Shown: positions 22,548 to 34,700 of the stretch, piece after piece | How positions within the stretch are numbered: position 1 is the stretch's first letter | Layout: each line of letters starts with the position of its first letter | NCBI RefSeq assembly: GCF_020536995.1 | Contig: NC_068366.1 | Location: forward strand, 25,232,973 to 25,296,972 | Direction of reading: 5' to 3' | Length of the DNA: 64,000 nt | DNA from: Dreissena polymorpha | Lineage: Eukaryota; Mollusca; Bivalvia; Myida; Dreissenidae | Position numbers and translations under genes: made by a program | Notes under the pieces: model-generated | Database searches by the model: none | What the model was told of the DNA's origin: nothing | Seen by the model: only the letters and a program-made list of their open reading frames with translations

Positions 22548-25500
22548 CTAGAATCATGGGCATAATTATTATAGAAAGATATGTTTAAGGTTAATGTTTA
22601 CAATGTTGTATTTCATTGAATTGAATGCATGTTAGATTTTGTGTTCGTTTTGGAACAAACCATGAACGTTTTTCTCAATAAAAGGACATATTTAATACAC
22701 ACAAGACAATGGTGTTAGCATAAGATGATATTTCCTCGCCTTTAGTATTAATGTATAATATGTCATGAAGGCATACTGTGTCTTAAAGTATATGTTATAT
22801 ATTTGTTGGACATTTATATTTGCTCTCATCTGATTTTGCTTTCATTTTATATAAACACATACTGTTATTTAAGAGCATTTATTGATTCCAAATATACTTT
22901 TAGTGATACTTTCATTTTAAAATGATTATTACATTATAAACGCATGCTAAAGGCCCATAATATCATTTTACTAATTCGTATACAACTTATTTAATCTTTA
23001 ATAAAACAACATATGAAAACAAATTTATAAAATTTCAATGAAACACTCACAGTGTATATATTTTAAACAAATGCACGTTTTTAACAATTATTACTGTTGC
23101 AATTCAATTGCCATAAAATTTACACAGATTTGCTCGCGTATCTTGAATGACGTACTTTCTGTGAGTAAGATAGATCGTTGTTCTGGTGATATTCATGTGT
23201 TTTTAATATCCATACATGTTTTATCCATAAGTTGCGACACCTTTGAAAAATAACGTAAAATATATGATTTTAAAATGTATTTAACCCATAACGCGTCACA
23301 TTGACTGTTGACAAACGGTTAATCTAGCTTTCGTGAATTTTCTGTATGGTTATTGCGATAGTGTACTGATCGTCCTGTATTGTGGAGATAATATAGCAAT
23401 GGCGTTATGGGTGTTCACAAGAATGTCTCTTCAAATAATGCTTGTGGACTTGCACATATATCACTCTACCTTCACACAGGCAGACAGAGCACAAATTTGC
23501 GTCCACGTCGATGCAGCTGCGAGTGTCGGGGCAATTGCTCGGGAACGGGGGACACACTGGTCAGACAAAAATACCAAACTGTCACCTAATTTTGGTTGAA
23601 AAACGTTCAGACGGTGAAAAAACACTAAAATATATTTCTTTTTCATTTTAAACTCATTTGCATATGATGGATATACACCATAAAGTCTGCGTATATAAAG
23701 CTAAATTGTCAACGCATAATGATACTATTATATGAGTTTATGAGAGCATATTTTGATTTAACCACTGCAGGGTGGTAAAATTCATAAATGCGTGTAATAT
23801 GGGCCTCGTTTGGGGTGCCTGTCCATTATAAGGTTTTGCAGTTCGTACAGGCTCATATTGAAAAAAACTGTTCGCACATGCATTAAGGCAATACGACTCT
23901 ATTTAACTGCTAGACTATTAGCAATGTATACCTGTGCCAGTAGCAACCGTGGTCGTTGTAGCGGTAGTAGGAGTAGTTGTAGTCGGAGTTGTTGTTAGAG
24001 ATGTTGTAGGAGTCGTTGTTTCCTTGGAGGTTGTTGGTGATGAAGTAGTTAAGGTTATATTGATCGCTGTTTGTGTTAGAATAGTTGTGGTTGTCGTTAT
24101 GTCTGTCGTGGTAGGGACAGGGGTGGTGGTTAGTGTTGTTTTTGTTGTAACAACTGAAACAAAAATATGTAATTTAAAGGGTATACTTGTTTGTCATCGT
24201 AAAAGATCTGGTTATTATTGTAACGATGTTATGATCACACACAAATGGGAACTGTTCATGTGTAGAAGTTGTACATTTACATTGAAAACAAAGGGATTGA
24301 ATCTGCTTATGTGCTTATTTTTAAGATGTGTAAGTATAATTTTGAATTGGCTGAACTGCTAGTTGTTAGACTTTTGCGATTGGTTTCAAAGCATTTTAGG
24401 CATAATTAGCTTCTTTATTTGTATGTATTATTTATGTGAATTTGTGTATAATGGATTGCGATGTATACCTATAACATGAATACGACAAAATAAACGTTGT
24501 AAATGAAAAGTAAATGTCAGTTGTTGTTCCGAAAATTATAATGCGCATCGTTTCGGAAAAAAATGGCTCATCATACAGTAGCCTGTTAAGACCGCAATGG
24601 CTAATAAAGCAAGACACTTTTCGCGTTTATAAAATGTTTCGTTTAACGGTCTCTTCTAAACGAACATCCCAATTAGGAAAAGGTGGCGTCCAATATAAAG
24701 TAGAAGGATTGCACAGACTGATTTGGGACTTATACTTTTCGGACATGAAAAAATATATAATTATAATTTGGAACATACGTACTAAAGAGTATATATAGAA
24801 CTTACCCGATGCATCACACAAGAAACAACCAGATCTGTCGATGTGGCATTCTGTCTTTAGGGTCGGCGCTATGGTCAGTGGGGGACAACCATTCATGTTA
24901 TTGTTTGGTCGATTATGATCACCTGTTTGGTAAATAACACACACTTATGCGTTACTTTATGAACGTTTAATGCTAAAATATCAGTATGTATAAATAACAT
25001 AAATTGAACTCCTTAAATATTTTAAACGACACATTAATGACTGTTACTAACAAGAGGCATTATACGAAATCGGAAATTTGTCATATAAAACCATCATTAA
25101 ATGTTCAAAGCTTGGATCACCGTTTTAGATAAATCAATGAAAAGCATTAATAATTCATCATATTGTGCATAAATGCTCATTACATGGATTCACAATTCTG
25201 GTCAATTAACATGTTATCACGCGTGAAATGATGTTTGTTTTTTTAATTTGTATTGCAAAACCCGACGCACTACATGTTCCCCTATATATCCATTCCTTTT
25301 TTATAGTAAAACTGCTTACTACTTGGATAAACTTACTATTTTACGAATTGTGTTTCATCGCTTGTGCCCTGTATTTTATTAAAGTGCATTTGAGTCCAGT
25401 TCTAATAAAGCTGGGATTAATAAATGTGAGAAAGTTGTCACCCCAGATAAGCAATTAACTACACATTCCGGATAAACTGTATTTTCCTTTAGAAGATAAT

Positions 25501-28500
25501 TCCTTTAAATGAAACATTTTGTAAACGCGGAAGGGGCCCCTGATTAGCGGATTAGCGGACTGCAAAGTGCAATCTGGGACGACACATAACACACATTACA
25601 GTTTATGTAAATTATCGTGTAAACATTTGCAAACATTTTAACCGGGAAAACACAGGTTTTCGACACGCTTACCTTAATGACATCGTTAATCCAATGTTTA
25701 TAACAATTAAGTTGACGACTTTAATTCAACGTTTATAACAAAAACGTTGAAACGATATGCACTTCCACTACTATTCTCCCATGTCTTTATCGAAACTACA
25801 CTATTGTATTGTACTCCACAGGTGGAAGTAACGTACCCTGGATAGTATTTTTTATTTATTTTTTTAGGAGCCCAATATATTCAAATAAATATATAAAATC
25901 ATGTTTAATGAGAAAAAAATTGACAAAGAGCCATGAAAAAAAAATACCCACCCTCTGATATTGGAATCATAACAAGGTCATTAACTAGAATTTATCATAG
26001 ACCTGTCTTCGCGGGCCGCAAAAATGTCAAAAGTAGCTTTAATCAAAAGCATCCATTGATCCTCCTTGGGCAATTGGACAACCTTTCAAAAAAGGTTAAC
26101 TTCAAAAATATCTGTCCAGCCGTTAACTCACAGTCGGTCAAAAACCGAGCAATATTTCGAGTCCGTTTGTCAACCCGAATAAATCTTCTACAGACTTTCA
26201 AACAATATTTTAGAGTTTTTGCCCCTTAATCGATAGCTCGCGTCCTATTCCTTTGAAACAACGAAGCGTGTCAAATAATGCATGCATATGCAACCACTTA
26301 CCCCTAAAAACTAATTCCAAAATGTTATATTTTCTTTGCAACAACTGTTTTAACTCTAAATTTGATTTACTTGAAAACGAAAGTAGCCATCGCTCTTGAA
26401 CCCGGCTTAGCAGTGAATTACACTGACAGAGCCAGGCACATAAATATCCAATCAACAACAACAACGATGTTTTAGTAAATGTAAATAAATGGAAATTACT
26501 TATCATTCTGATTGTATTGGAATAAGTTTTTAGGGGTAAGTGGTTGCATATGCATGCATTATTTGACACGCTTCGTCATTTCAAAGGAATAGGACGCGAG
26601 CTATTGATTAAGGGGCAAAAACTCAAAAATATTGTTTCTAATTCTGTAGAAGATTTATTCGGGTTGACAAACGGACTCGAAATATTGCTCGGTTTTCGAC
26701 CGACTGTGAGTTAACGGCTGGACAGATATTTTTGAAGTTAACTTTTTTTGAAAGGTTGTCCAATTGCCCATAGTAGGATCAAGGGATGCTTTGGATTAAA
26801 GCTATTTTTGACATTTTTGCGGCCCGCGAAGACAGGTCTATAATAAAGTCTAGTTAATGACCTTGTTATGTTTCCAATATCAGAGGGTGGGGATTGTTTT
26901 TCATGGCTCTTTGTCAATTTTTTTCTCATTAAACTTGATTTTATATATTTATTTGAATATATTGGGCTCCTAAAAATATATATATGAAAAAAACTATCCT
27001 GGGTACGTTACTTCCACCTGTGTTGTACTCCTATCGAAATTTATATTTATGCATGATAAACAAACTCTTCGAAATACGTTTTTAATACGTTCGATGTTTT
27101 AAACAAATTGTTTACTGTTAAAAATCACCACTTCCGACATGTCATTATATTCCAGAGAGTTTAAATAAAACTATTGTATTTCGTCACAGAAATGATGTCA
27201 CACGATGTACTACGTAATATATTTCGTAATATAAAATAGGGGTTTCTTATTTTCGGAGCGCGTAATGTGACGTCATTAAATGGGTCTAAGATACTAGTCC
27301 GGCAAGTATGTACAAAATCGGAAACAGCGGGTGGCATAATACGGGATTTATTTCAACGATTGATATAGCCTGTTTTTTGTTGAAAGCATTAAACAGGTAT
27401 ATAATAAAACGTGTGTACTATTTAGTCAAATAAACTTATAATCACAAAACAAAGATGGATTTAGTTAATGCTCATTGGACATAAAACAAGGCATACGGGT
27501 TAAATTTTCGTATATGCATGACTCATGCTGTGAAGAAGGGATTATTATAAAGTAAAACCATTCATCAACTTAAATTTGCCTTTAGCTTACCTCAATACAT
27601 ATGGCTATATACACACTTGCACATTTAATTTGTAAGCTTACGTTTTATTTACAAATCACATGACGACGTTGTACAAGGTTTTATCAGATGAATGCTACAT
27701 ACCCAAATCACCACTTCCACCTAAAGTACTTGTCCCACTAGGTCCTGTAGTGAAGCCTAGACCCGCACTGGTTAAAGTACCAACCGATCCTGAATAAGGG
27801 AACACTGGACCTAATGCATGAACGTAAAATGTTGGCGCAGATTAGCCAGGAACGAACCTGACCTTTTAATGCTTTTTTTGTTTACAATTATTCTCGTCTT
27901 CGGAAAAATCAAGTCTAGGCGGAAAGTGTTGTCCCTGATAAGCTCGTGCAAACTACAAAGGCCAATATAGGATGACACTTAATGCTCAAAGCTTAGGTTT
28001 CCAAGAATTAGGTGGCATTTATAACATATTATTGATGATTCGTTAGTGTTTGTAATTTATCATGAATTATGTGTGTTCAATTAAAGTCATTTTAATTTAT
28101 CATTGAAGTTTCACAATGACGGAAAGCAAATTAGTACTCAGAAACCACTCAAACTATTGCGGTATTTCAGTATTATAAAAATACAATAAAGTATATATTT
28201 TTGAAGAAAATAGTTCAGTTCATTCATATTCACCCCAGGAAACCCGATACCTTGCGAGTCGTGTAATACCATAGGGGACTGTGGTGTGCATTTCGGCATG
28301 AACATAAATAGGGTAAGTAAATTGGAAAAATTAAATTTTTAAAAGTCCAATTTGAAACAACTGTGTATTAACATTGATAACAAAGGTATTGGCCGACATG
28401 TAGAAAAAATCCTGACAAATTTTCTTAAAAAATGAGCGAAATGTGGCTCCCTGAAGTATAAGATCGGGCAAAACGGACCATGTTCAGGCATTTAGGGGAG

Positions 28501-31500
28501 AAAAAACTGTTTTAATTTGCAAGCCACTGCAATAACTAAAGGATTTATACAAACTTTCACATGTCTGCCATAACCTCTCAGCAGGGTTTCTCCAGAAAAC
28601 TATTTATTGTGGAGAAATTTGCGTTTTTAATGACCATGTTGGGAAAACATGGATACCATCTGGTGAAGACCAGGAAACCTTATGTGTGCAGTGACTTTAT
28701 AATTCTTTTTCAGCCATTTTGTTACAATTTCTTTGCTTTGTAGAGGCATACAGTAAGTGTATGTGGGCACATATGCATTCAGATGTACTTTTAATGCCTT
28801 ATTTATGATCAATAGTGCCTTTTCAACATTCTCGAGTTTTATTTCTTTTTACCAACACTATTTTGGAAAATATAAAGAAAGACTTGACTGCTTTGTCGCA
28901 TTTATTAATTGGTTAGGTACATTAAAATGATGTGTTAATAAGTGTATATGGGGTTTATAATTGTATAATATTTATGTGGCGTGTTCTGAGACTTTTGGTG
29001 CTTATTTGACAAGTGTCATAATGAAAAAAACTCATTTGAAATGACGTCGCTAAACTTGCGCTTAATTTTGTTTAGATTGCCTTAAGTTTTCTGTGATTTT
29101 ACTGTTAAGAGTATTTAAGAAACATAAATTTCGTCACAGACTGTCCTTGGAAAGAATTGTATATCAAACAAATATTTGATTTTGACCTTAAAATTAATTT
29201 CAATGAGCTGACTTGTTACTCCCCTTTTAACGAATTTGGCCATTGCTATATATAGCCGCAAACAAGACTTCAACACATGGGGTTGATACCGATTTTATAC
29301 ATTTAACCACACAAAGTACATTTGATTAAAAGAATAACACTTACCTTGTTCACAGACAAGTTTAATCATTGTTATGAATTCGAGAAGGATATTTGCTGGA
29401 AAACTGTACAGATAAGTTATTAAATTATTGAACTTTTAGTCATTTGTTAAAACATTATGTTTTTGTTATTTTAAGTGTTTCAATTTTAACGTAATTCCCT
29501 ATGTGTTCGATAACTGGATTGTCCACCATATTGTCAATAATAACCGCAAGGGGAGTTAGACAGTATAGATGGATAGATATCTGACCTTCTTGAGAAGAAG
29601 TTTGATAAGTTATAAAAACCACACCACCAGAAAACACTAAGCATGTCTGCTAAATGCATGTGAAATATTAAGAGGATGAAATGGAAAACTGTGCAAAAGC
29701 AACTATTCCTGTCTGTCCCACTTGCAGATGTAATAATGCAAGTTGCCAACAAAAAATGGGACTAATAAAAGCTCATATTACAGCTAGTTGCTGTAACAAA
29801 TTTACAATCACAAGCAGTCTTTGATTTTGTGCAATGACAATGATAGATTTTAGAGTAACAATAGCTCTCATGATGATATAGTATGTTTGAATGTTGAAGA
29901 CATTTTACCTATACTCACTTTATTACAGTATGCATTTTTAATAATTTATATTCCATTCCACAATAACAGCTTGTGGGGGTGGGGGGACAACACTAGCATT
30001 GTGATACAATGTAATTTAAGCACAAACTGGCGAACGAGTTAGTTATTAAGATAAAACTATCATCTTTACATGTCTAAAGTGGACATTGAATAACCACATT
30101 ATATATAAGACAAAGGATTCAAGTTTCTGAAATGATGTTGGATGACAGCCAAATAATATCATTGGATGTATTAAAAAGCATTAAAAGTACATTTGTATGC
30201 ATATGTGCCCACATACACTTACTATAGGCCACTACAAAGCAAAGAAATTGCATTAAAATGGCTAAAAATTAGGTTTTTGTCACAAAAAAGAATTATGAAG
30301 TCACTGCACACATATGGTTTCCTGGTCTTCACCAGATGGTATCCATGTTTTCCCAACATGGTCATTAAAAACGCAAATTTCTCCACAATAAATAGTTTTC
30401 TGGAGAAACCCTGCTGAGAGGTTATGGTAGACATGTGAAAGTTTGTATAAATCCTTTAATTATTGCAGTGCCTTGCAAATTAAAGCAGTTTTTTCTCCCC
30501 TAAATGCCTGAACATGGCCCGTTTTGCCCGATCTTCTACTTCAGGGAACCACATTTCGCTCATTTTTTAAGAAAATTTGTCAGGATTTTTTCTACATGTC
30601 GGCAAATACCTTTGTTATCAATGTTAATACACAGTTGTTTCACATTGGACTTTAAAAAATTTAATTTTTCCAATTTACTTACCCTATTTATGTTCATGCC
30701 GAAATGCACACCACAGTCCCCTATGGTATTACACGACTCGCAAGGTATCGGGTTTCCTGGGGTGATATTATTTATAAGAGAATTTGACATATATCTTGTT
30801 TCTTTAATTATCGTTCGGATATAGACTACTGTGGATTTACCAGATGAACATGAAGCGGGGCATTCATAACATCCGTTGTTGTATTGGGGGCATCTGCAGA
30901 ACGGGTTGTAGTTGGAACAAAGCCTTCTTACAGGATTACAATCTACCAATTATATAGAATAAGCAACATGGTATAGAAGCATAATTATGTATCGTTTTCC
31001 CTACCACGCATTTGAAAAAGCATTGGATTGCAAAAATGTATTCGATAAATATATAAATATATATAACCTTCTATTTATATATGAGCCTCGTTCTGGATAA
31101 ACTGAAATTAATGCATGCATATTGGGTGTCGTCTCAGATCAGCATGGGCAGTCCGCACAGGATTTTCAGGGATGATTCTTGCAGTTTTTATTGTATTTGT
31201 CTCTTAAAGAAGTTCTCTTCTAAGCCTGAATACAGTTCAGGCGAAACGTGTCGCCTTTTATTAGCCTGTGCGGACAACACACGCAAATCATGGGCGACAC
31301 TTTACACACATGAATTTAACCCCGTTTTCCTAGAACGAGACGAAGTCTGATAGGTAGATCACAAGTCGTTGCAATTAAACTAGATAATTTGATATTATGG
31401 TTTTCATGAAACATGTGAAACAGAAAAGAGTGAGAATTGACAAGTGTTTCAAATAATGTGTTATTCATATAACATTTATTTTCATTAACTTAATATTAAG

Positions 31501-31734
31501 TATGTCGCATCAATCTCAAAATTGCATACCTTTCTGAGACAATGTTTGACCGTATTATAAACCTTTAGGTAATTTATATTATTTTTGTAGATTATTTTTT
31601 AATAAGACGCTAAAAATCAAGCTGAATTATTTGAATATATACATGTGCGTTACAAAAAAAGGTATATTAACAAACTTACCCGTGATGGAAAAACAATTGA
31701 TAAAGGCGAGCATTACGACCGCCGTTTTTTTCAT
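22420..31734 (-). CDS. Gene A: secreted Cys-rich, Thr-rich mucin-like protein with antistasin-like C-terminus
   Basis: Seven exons joined on the minus strand give 265 residues: 31,680-31,734; 30,841-30,942; 27,703-27,789; 24,806-24,922; 23,932-24,153; 23,470-23,556; 22,420-22,547. All introns are phase 1 with good GT/AG sites, and the frame closes exactly. Order: signal peptide (1-18), Cys module (19-52), Gly/Ser/Thr linker (53-81), Cys module with HIDRSGC (82-120), Thr/Pro-rich mucin block (121-194), Cys module (195-223), antistasin-like module (224-265). An eighth 78-nt exon at 30,679-30,756 is possible (291 residues). Extracellular location follows from the signal peptide and the expected disulfides and O-glycans. 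Antistasin modules often inhibit serine proteases, but inhibition here is inference. Gene B is a larger tandem paralogue. Confidence 0.78.
23470..23556 (-). CDS. Gene A exon 7, Cys module
   Basis: An 87-nt exon, phase 1 on both sides. Encodes VCPPFPSNCPDTRSC, IDVDANLCSVCLCE. Six cysteines end in C-x2-C-x-C, as in the antistasin-like terminal module. It matches gene B exon 37,954-38,040, also 87 nt. Confidence 0.85.
23800..23905. repeat. Dreissenid-type hairpin repeat, short diverged copy
   Basis: Contains GGGCCTCGTTTGGGGTGC, TTCGTACAGGCTCATATTG and CGCACATGCATTAAGGC. Only end pieces remain. Confidence 0.5.
23932..24153 (-). CDS. Gene A exon 6, Thr/Pro mucin-like block
   Basis: A 222-nt exon (74 codons), phase 1 on both sides, acceptor TTTGTTTCAG, donor GTATAC. 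More than half the residues are Thr, in runs such as TTTPVPTTTDITTTTT and TTTPTTTTPTTATTTT, with a few Ile, Ser and Lys. This is typical of heavily O-glycosylated mucin stretches. It corresponds to the 1,152-nt exon of gene B but is irregular rather than a clean tandem array. Confidence 0.82.
24545..24745. repeat. Dreissenid-type hairpin repeat, diverged
   Basis: Contains TAGCCTGTTAAGACCGCAAT, GCAAGACACTTTTCGCG, GGTCTCTTCTAAACG, AAAGGTGGCGTCC and GCACAGACTGATTTGGGAC. It lies just downstream of the exon at 24,806. Confidence 0.65.
24806..24922 (-). CDS. Gene A exon 5, Cys module
   Basis: A 117-nt exon, phase 1 on both sides. Encodes GDHNRPNNNMNGCPP, ECHIDRSGCFLCDAS. The C-x-I-D-R-x-G-C-x2-C end recurs in gene B exon 39,870-39,986, which has the same length. 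Confidence 0.85.
25385..25590. repeat. Dreissenid-type hairpin repeat
   Basis: Contains GTGAGAAAGTTGTCACCCC, TTTCCTTTAGAAGATAATTCC, GCGGAAGGGGCCCCTG, GCAATCTGGGACGACAC; the middle is partly lost. Confidence 0.65.
25817..27022. mobile_element. Foldback-type DNA element with about 500-bp inverted arms
   Basis: The left arm (25,817 to about 26,325) is nearly the reverse complement of the right arm (about 26,516 to 27,022). The arms start CACAGGTGGAAGTAACGTAC and end with its complement. The loop of about 190 bases has no notable frame. The element is flanked by an exact 8-base direct duplication TTGTACTC (25,809-25,816 and 27,023-27,030), the footprint of transposition. An 8-base duplication suggests hAT-like, P-like or MULE-related mobilisation; the CACAG end does not decide. 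It lies in the intron between exons 27,703 and 24,922 of gene A. Confidence 0.85.
27703..27789 (-). CDS. Gene A exon 4, Gly/Ser/Thr-rich linker
   Basis: An 87-nt exon, phase 1 on both sides, acceptor CTTATTCAG, donor GTATGT. Encodes a cysteine-free linker, GSVGTLTSAGLGFTTG to GTSTLGGSGDLG. The GGSGDLG end matches GGGGGDLG at the end of gene B exon 40,983-41,078, supporting common descent. Confidence 0.78.
27795..28010. repeat. Dreissenid-type hairpin repeat
   Basis: Contains TAATGCATGAACGTAAAATG, TTGGCGCAGATTAGCC, GGCGGAAAGTGTTGTCCCTG and GATGACACTTAATGC. It begins only a few bases upstream of the linker exon's acceptor site. Confidence 0.7.
28230..30765. repeat. Inverted-repeat element with about 580-bp arms in gene A
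   Basis: Left arm 28,230-28,801 and right arm 30,178-30,765 are close reverse complements. Both arms terminate at TCACCCCAGGAAACCCGATA. The 1.4-kb interior has no recognisable gene. I found no matching target duplication at the flanks. A shorter relative sits in gene B (44,563-45,226). The outermost 80 bases of each arm can be read as a splice-ready exon. Confidence 0.8.
30679..30756 (-). CDS. Gene A exon 3, candidate Cys module at the repeat terminus
   Basis: Acceptor ATATCACCCCAG and donor GTAAAT define 78 nt, phase 1 on both sides, exactly fitting its neighbours. It encodes GNPIPCESCNTIGDCGVHF then GMNINRV, with three cysteines. The stretch forms the end of an inverted-repeat arm, so it may be a captured exon, an exonised repeat, or an accident. 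A stronger-looking donor GTAAGT four bases upstream would break the frame. RNA data are needed to choose. Confidence 0.4.
30841..30942 (-). CDS. Gene A exon 2, Cys module
   Basis: A 102-nt exon, phase 1 on both sides, acceptor AATTGGTAG, donor GTAAAT. Encodes DCNPVRRLCSNYNPFCRC then PQYNNGCYECPASC. The same module occurs in gene B at 58,684-58,782, with YNNGCYECPASC identical. Confidence 0.85.
31080..31350. repeat. Dreissenid-type hairpin repeat, nearly complete, gene A intron 1
   Basis: Starts GAGCCTCGTTCTGGATAAAC, holds GTCGTCTCAGATCAGC, GCAGTCCGCACAGGATTTTC, CTCTTAAAGAAGTTCTCTTC, AGGCGAAACGTGTCGCC, TTAGCCTGTGCGGACAACAC and ends CCCGTTTTCCTAGAACGAGAC. Confidence 0.85.
31680..31734 (-). CDS. 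Gene A exon 1, signal peptide
   Basis: ATG at 31,732-31,734, donor GTAAGT, 55 nt, phase 1. Encodes MKKTAVVMLAFINCFSIT: a basic start and a hydrophobic core, as in secretory signal peptides. Gene B exon 1 is also 55 nt with the same phase. Confidence 0.8.
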
Positions 31735-34700
31735 TTTTATGCGTCAATTATATCATAGAATATATTGCATATTTTTAAGACATAAAAACCTCAAACACAA
31801 AAATTTGTATACAATCCAAAATTCCGTAATTACATGTAATCTAGATAAAACACATTTTGTAAATCGACACCATGCTTTTAAGTTCGGCTGCTTCAATTCC
31901 AATTTCACATGAGCTGTAATTAAATTAGAAAAATGACATGTGCTCAGCTCCCTGTATGTTTGCACTAAAGTTTTAAGGTCATTCTGCTTTGAGATACAAA
32001 CAATCAATCTAAACATACACTCTCTATATACATCTGCCGATATTTAGTCCACGCTCTTTTGTTGACCTCTGTGTAAAGGTTACAAGTGCAAAACATTGGC
32101 ATTACCGTGCCATTTAAAAGAGACCTCCATTGGACGTATAGATGTACCTATCAAGCTCTACTGGATTATTATTGACGCTAGGCTTACCATTTTAACGATT
32201 CAAAACATCCACGTTGAAGACCTAATATACCAAATACACTATACATTTTATCTTCTTTCTTAACGTGCTGCGCTTTATTTTATTTTTTGTTAAGCTTCGC
32301 AACAATACTGTTTAATTACATTTATTGTTAACAAAATAAGCGGTATATTTGTTTAACCTTAATGTTGATAAAGTATTAAAAGTGTGATTTTAACCTCTAT
32401 GTGTATGCATTACATGCAAGACATTTGATTTGGAGACAAAACAAAGAAATGCAGCTACATACGACTGTGTATGCTGTGAGATGAATTGAGAAATCACTTA
32501 AACCAACACGTGTGTGTGTGTTAATATAGTATGTAATTTGATCGAAATATGTCTTTCAATAGATGAAGACTTACGTTACAGTTTTGAATCTTTAGCTGTG
32601 GCATTTACAGTTGACTTAAACTATTTTAAAGATGGAAATTAAAAAGTAAAGGCTAGTGTATGGTTATTGTTGACACTGTATAGATTGTCAAGACAAAGTT
32701 CTACACGATGTCAATAAGGAATTTATTCGCAAAGCTCCTTTAGGTTTGAAGTAAGTTGTTCGTGCTTTTTGCTACAGCGGCTGACATTGTGATTACAGTT
32801 CTTGCCTTAAAGGCCAAGGTATGGTTTGTTTGTTTAGTTAATATGTTATCGCCGACACAATGTACTGCAGTGCATGCACTACTATGCAATACGTTCAAAG
32901 AAAAGCATACGATCGTAATTGTATGTTGTTCTGGGTAACTCTGGGGTTCACTGTGATTTCAAAGTTTCGGTCAACGTGTGGGTTTATAAACCGATATATT
33001 GCGTTTGTAGCACATTTCTTGTCTCGATGTTTACAAATAAATTATTTTGAACCGAAAGCATTTAAATGAATGATACAACTATTTTTTATTTGTTGACTAG
33101 GCAAAAAACCAGGTATATAATGCAATAATATATGACATATTTTGTATAACTAAGAGGTGAATGTTACTGCGCTGTTAGCACTCAAGTACCATATGGATGC
33201 ACTTAAAATCCCACAGACGTTTCTTATCAATGCAGTCACTAAGTTCACCGCCATATTATCTACTAAACATTGTATCAATGAAGTAATAAAATGCAATGCA
33301 TTTAATATTATGCAATAAGTTCAAAGAAATAATGTTTCTTATTTCAACCCTTATTTTATGGTATTTTGGCTCATACTAGACTACACTAAGGATGCTTGGC
33401 TCACATTCGCTGAACAAATGCTTTTAACTTATGTCTAAACAAAAAAATGTTTTTACATCATATAAATAAATTCGTTTGGTTTTGATTGGGCAAATACCAG
33501 GTATGATAGTGCAATTAAGTATGTTGCTTCGCATATCACGTAGACACACTTATACGTGAGACTAATGCTCTCTTGGCACTCTAATAATATGGATGAACTG
33601 AACAACCCGAAATTATTTATGAATGCAGTCAGTAAGCTCAGCTCAAACTTATTGGCTCAGTATAAAGCATCGCTAGATGACAAAGTACTATTACAGTTCG
33701 AGTGTAATACCTGTCTATTATTTTAAGCGGATACAAAGGTTTACTGAAAGATGTTTACAATTTTACAAGTTTATTGTATTTTAGAATAGTGTTCATGTAA
33801 AACGTAACAATATGAGCAAACAGTGCGCAGTGGTAGATACTATCTGAATTTGCCTCGCATTAACTATATTTTCTTCATTTGAAGGTTGATAATATTGACA
33901 TGTTGTGTTATAGAACAAACACTATTAAAACATTGAGCATAATACAAAAAGTATATTTAAATGCATAGAAAAGCAAACGACGGCATGTTCTACATTACGA
34001 CAGTTCCCACATGTTTAAACGATATTACATAGTGTTATTACTTTGGGCATTGAAGATTTCAATACAATCATATGTTGTCTCGTGTTTTATGTTTAATCTA
34101 TATAATGTTTTCTTAGTTCTTCAAGGGCATTACATTCAAGTAAACATTGTAATTAAATTTGTTCACTTCGAGTTACATAAATGACATAGTATTTGTTTCG
34201 ATTACATTCCAACCAGTTTCAACCATGTAAGATTCAAATCCAGATGTATATTTGATCAATATATAATTAATGGATTTACTTGAATTAAATATGTTGCGAC
34301 CCATTCGTTATACAAAGAACAGTTTTTATGTCTTACTTTGTATCAGCCTGGTGCGATTAGAAAAGATGTTATAAGCACAAATGTTATGAAAGAAGTTGTA
34401 AAGTTGATGGGATAATTTAATTCACATCGGATAGACTAATTAAGACCATGCGGTAATTATTGTACATTCAATGTAAAATCGGAGGGTCTTATATCGTGCT
34501 TTGCCGTTAAGAATACATGATGTCGTATTGGCCTTAAACACTTATATAAATGTCTGAATCTTCGACTCATTATTATTCAAATAAATCCTTAATTCTTAAC
34601 TTCAACATTTGCAACGAATTGCAACATTTATTAATAAAACAGTACGTAGATTTGGTTGCCTGCGCGGCATGAACCGTGATTCTTATTCTTAAGTTACATT

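Noticed and set aside
23934-24362. Plus-strand 142-codon Val-rich frame
   Set aside because: Antisense of the Thr-rich exon of gene A and its flank.
28802-30177. Transposase gene inside the gene A inverted repeat
   Set aside because: Only short frames on both strands, none with transposase motifs.
30560-30949. Single 129-codon minus-strand protein joining two Cys modules
   Set aside because: It runs through a good splice donor (30,839-30,840) and acceptor; the paralogue and the phases favour two exons.
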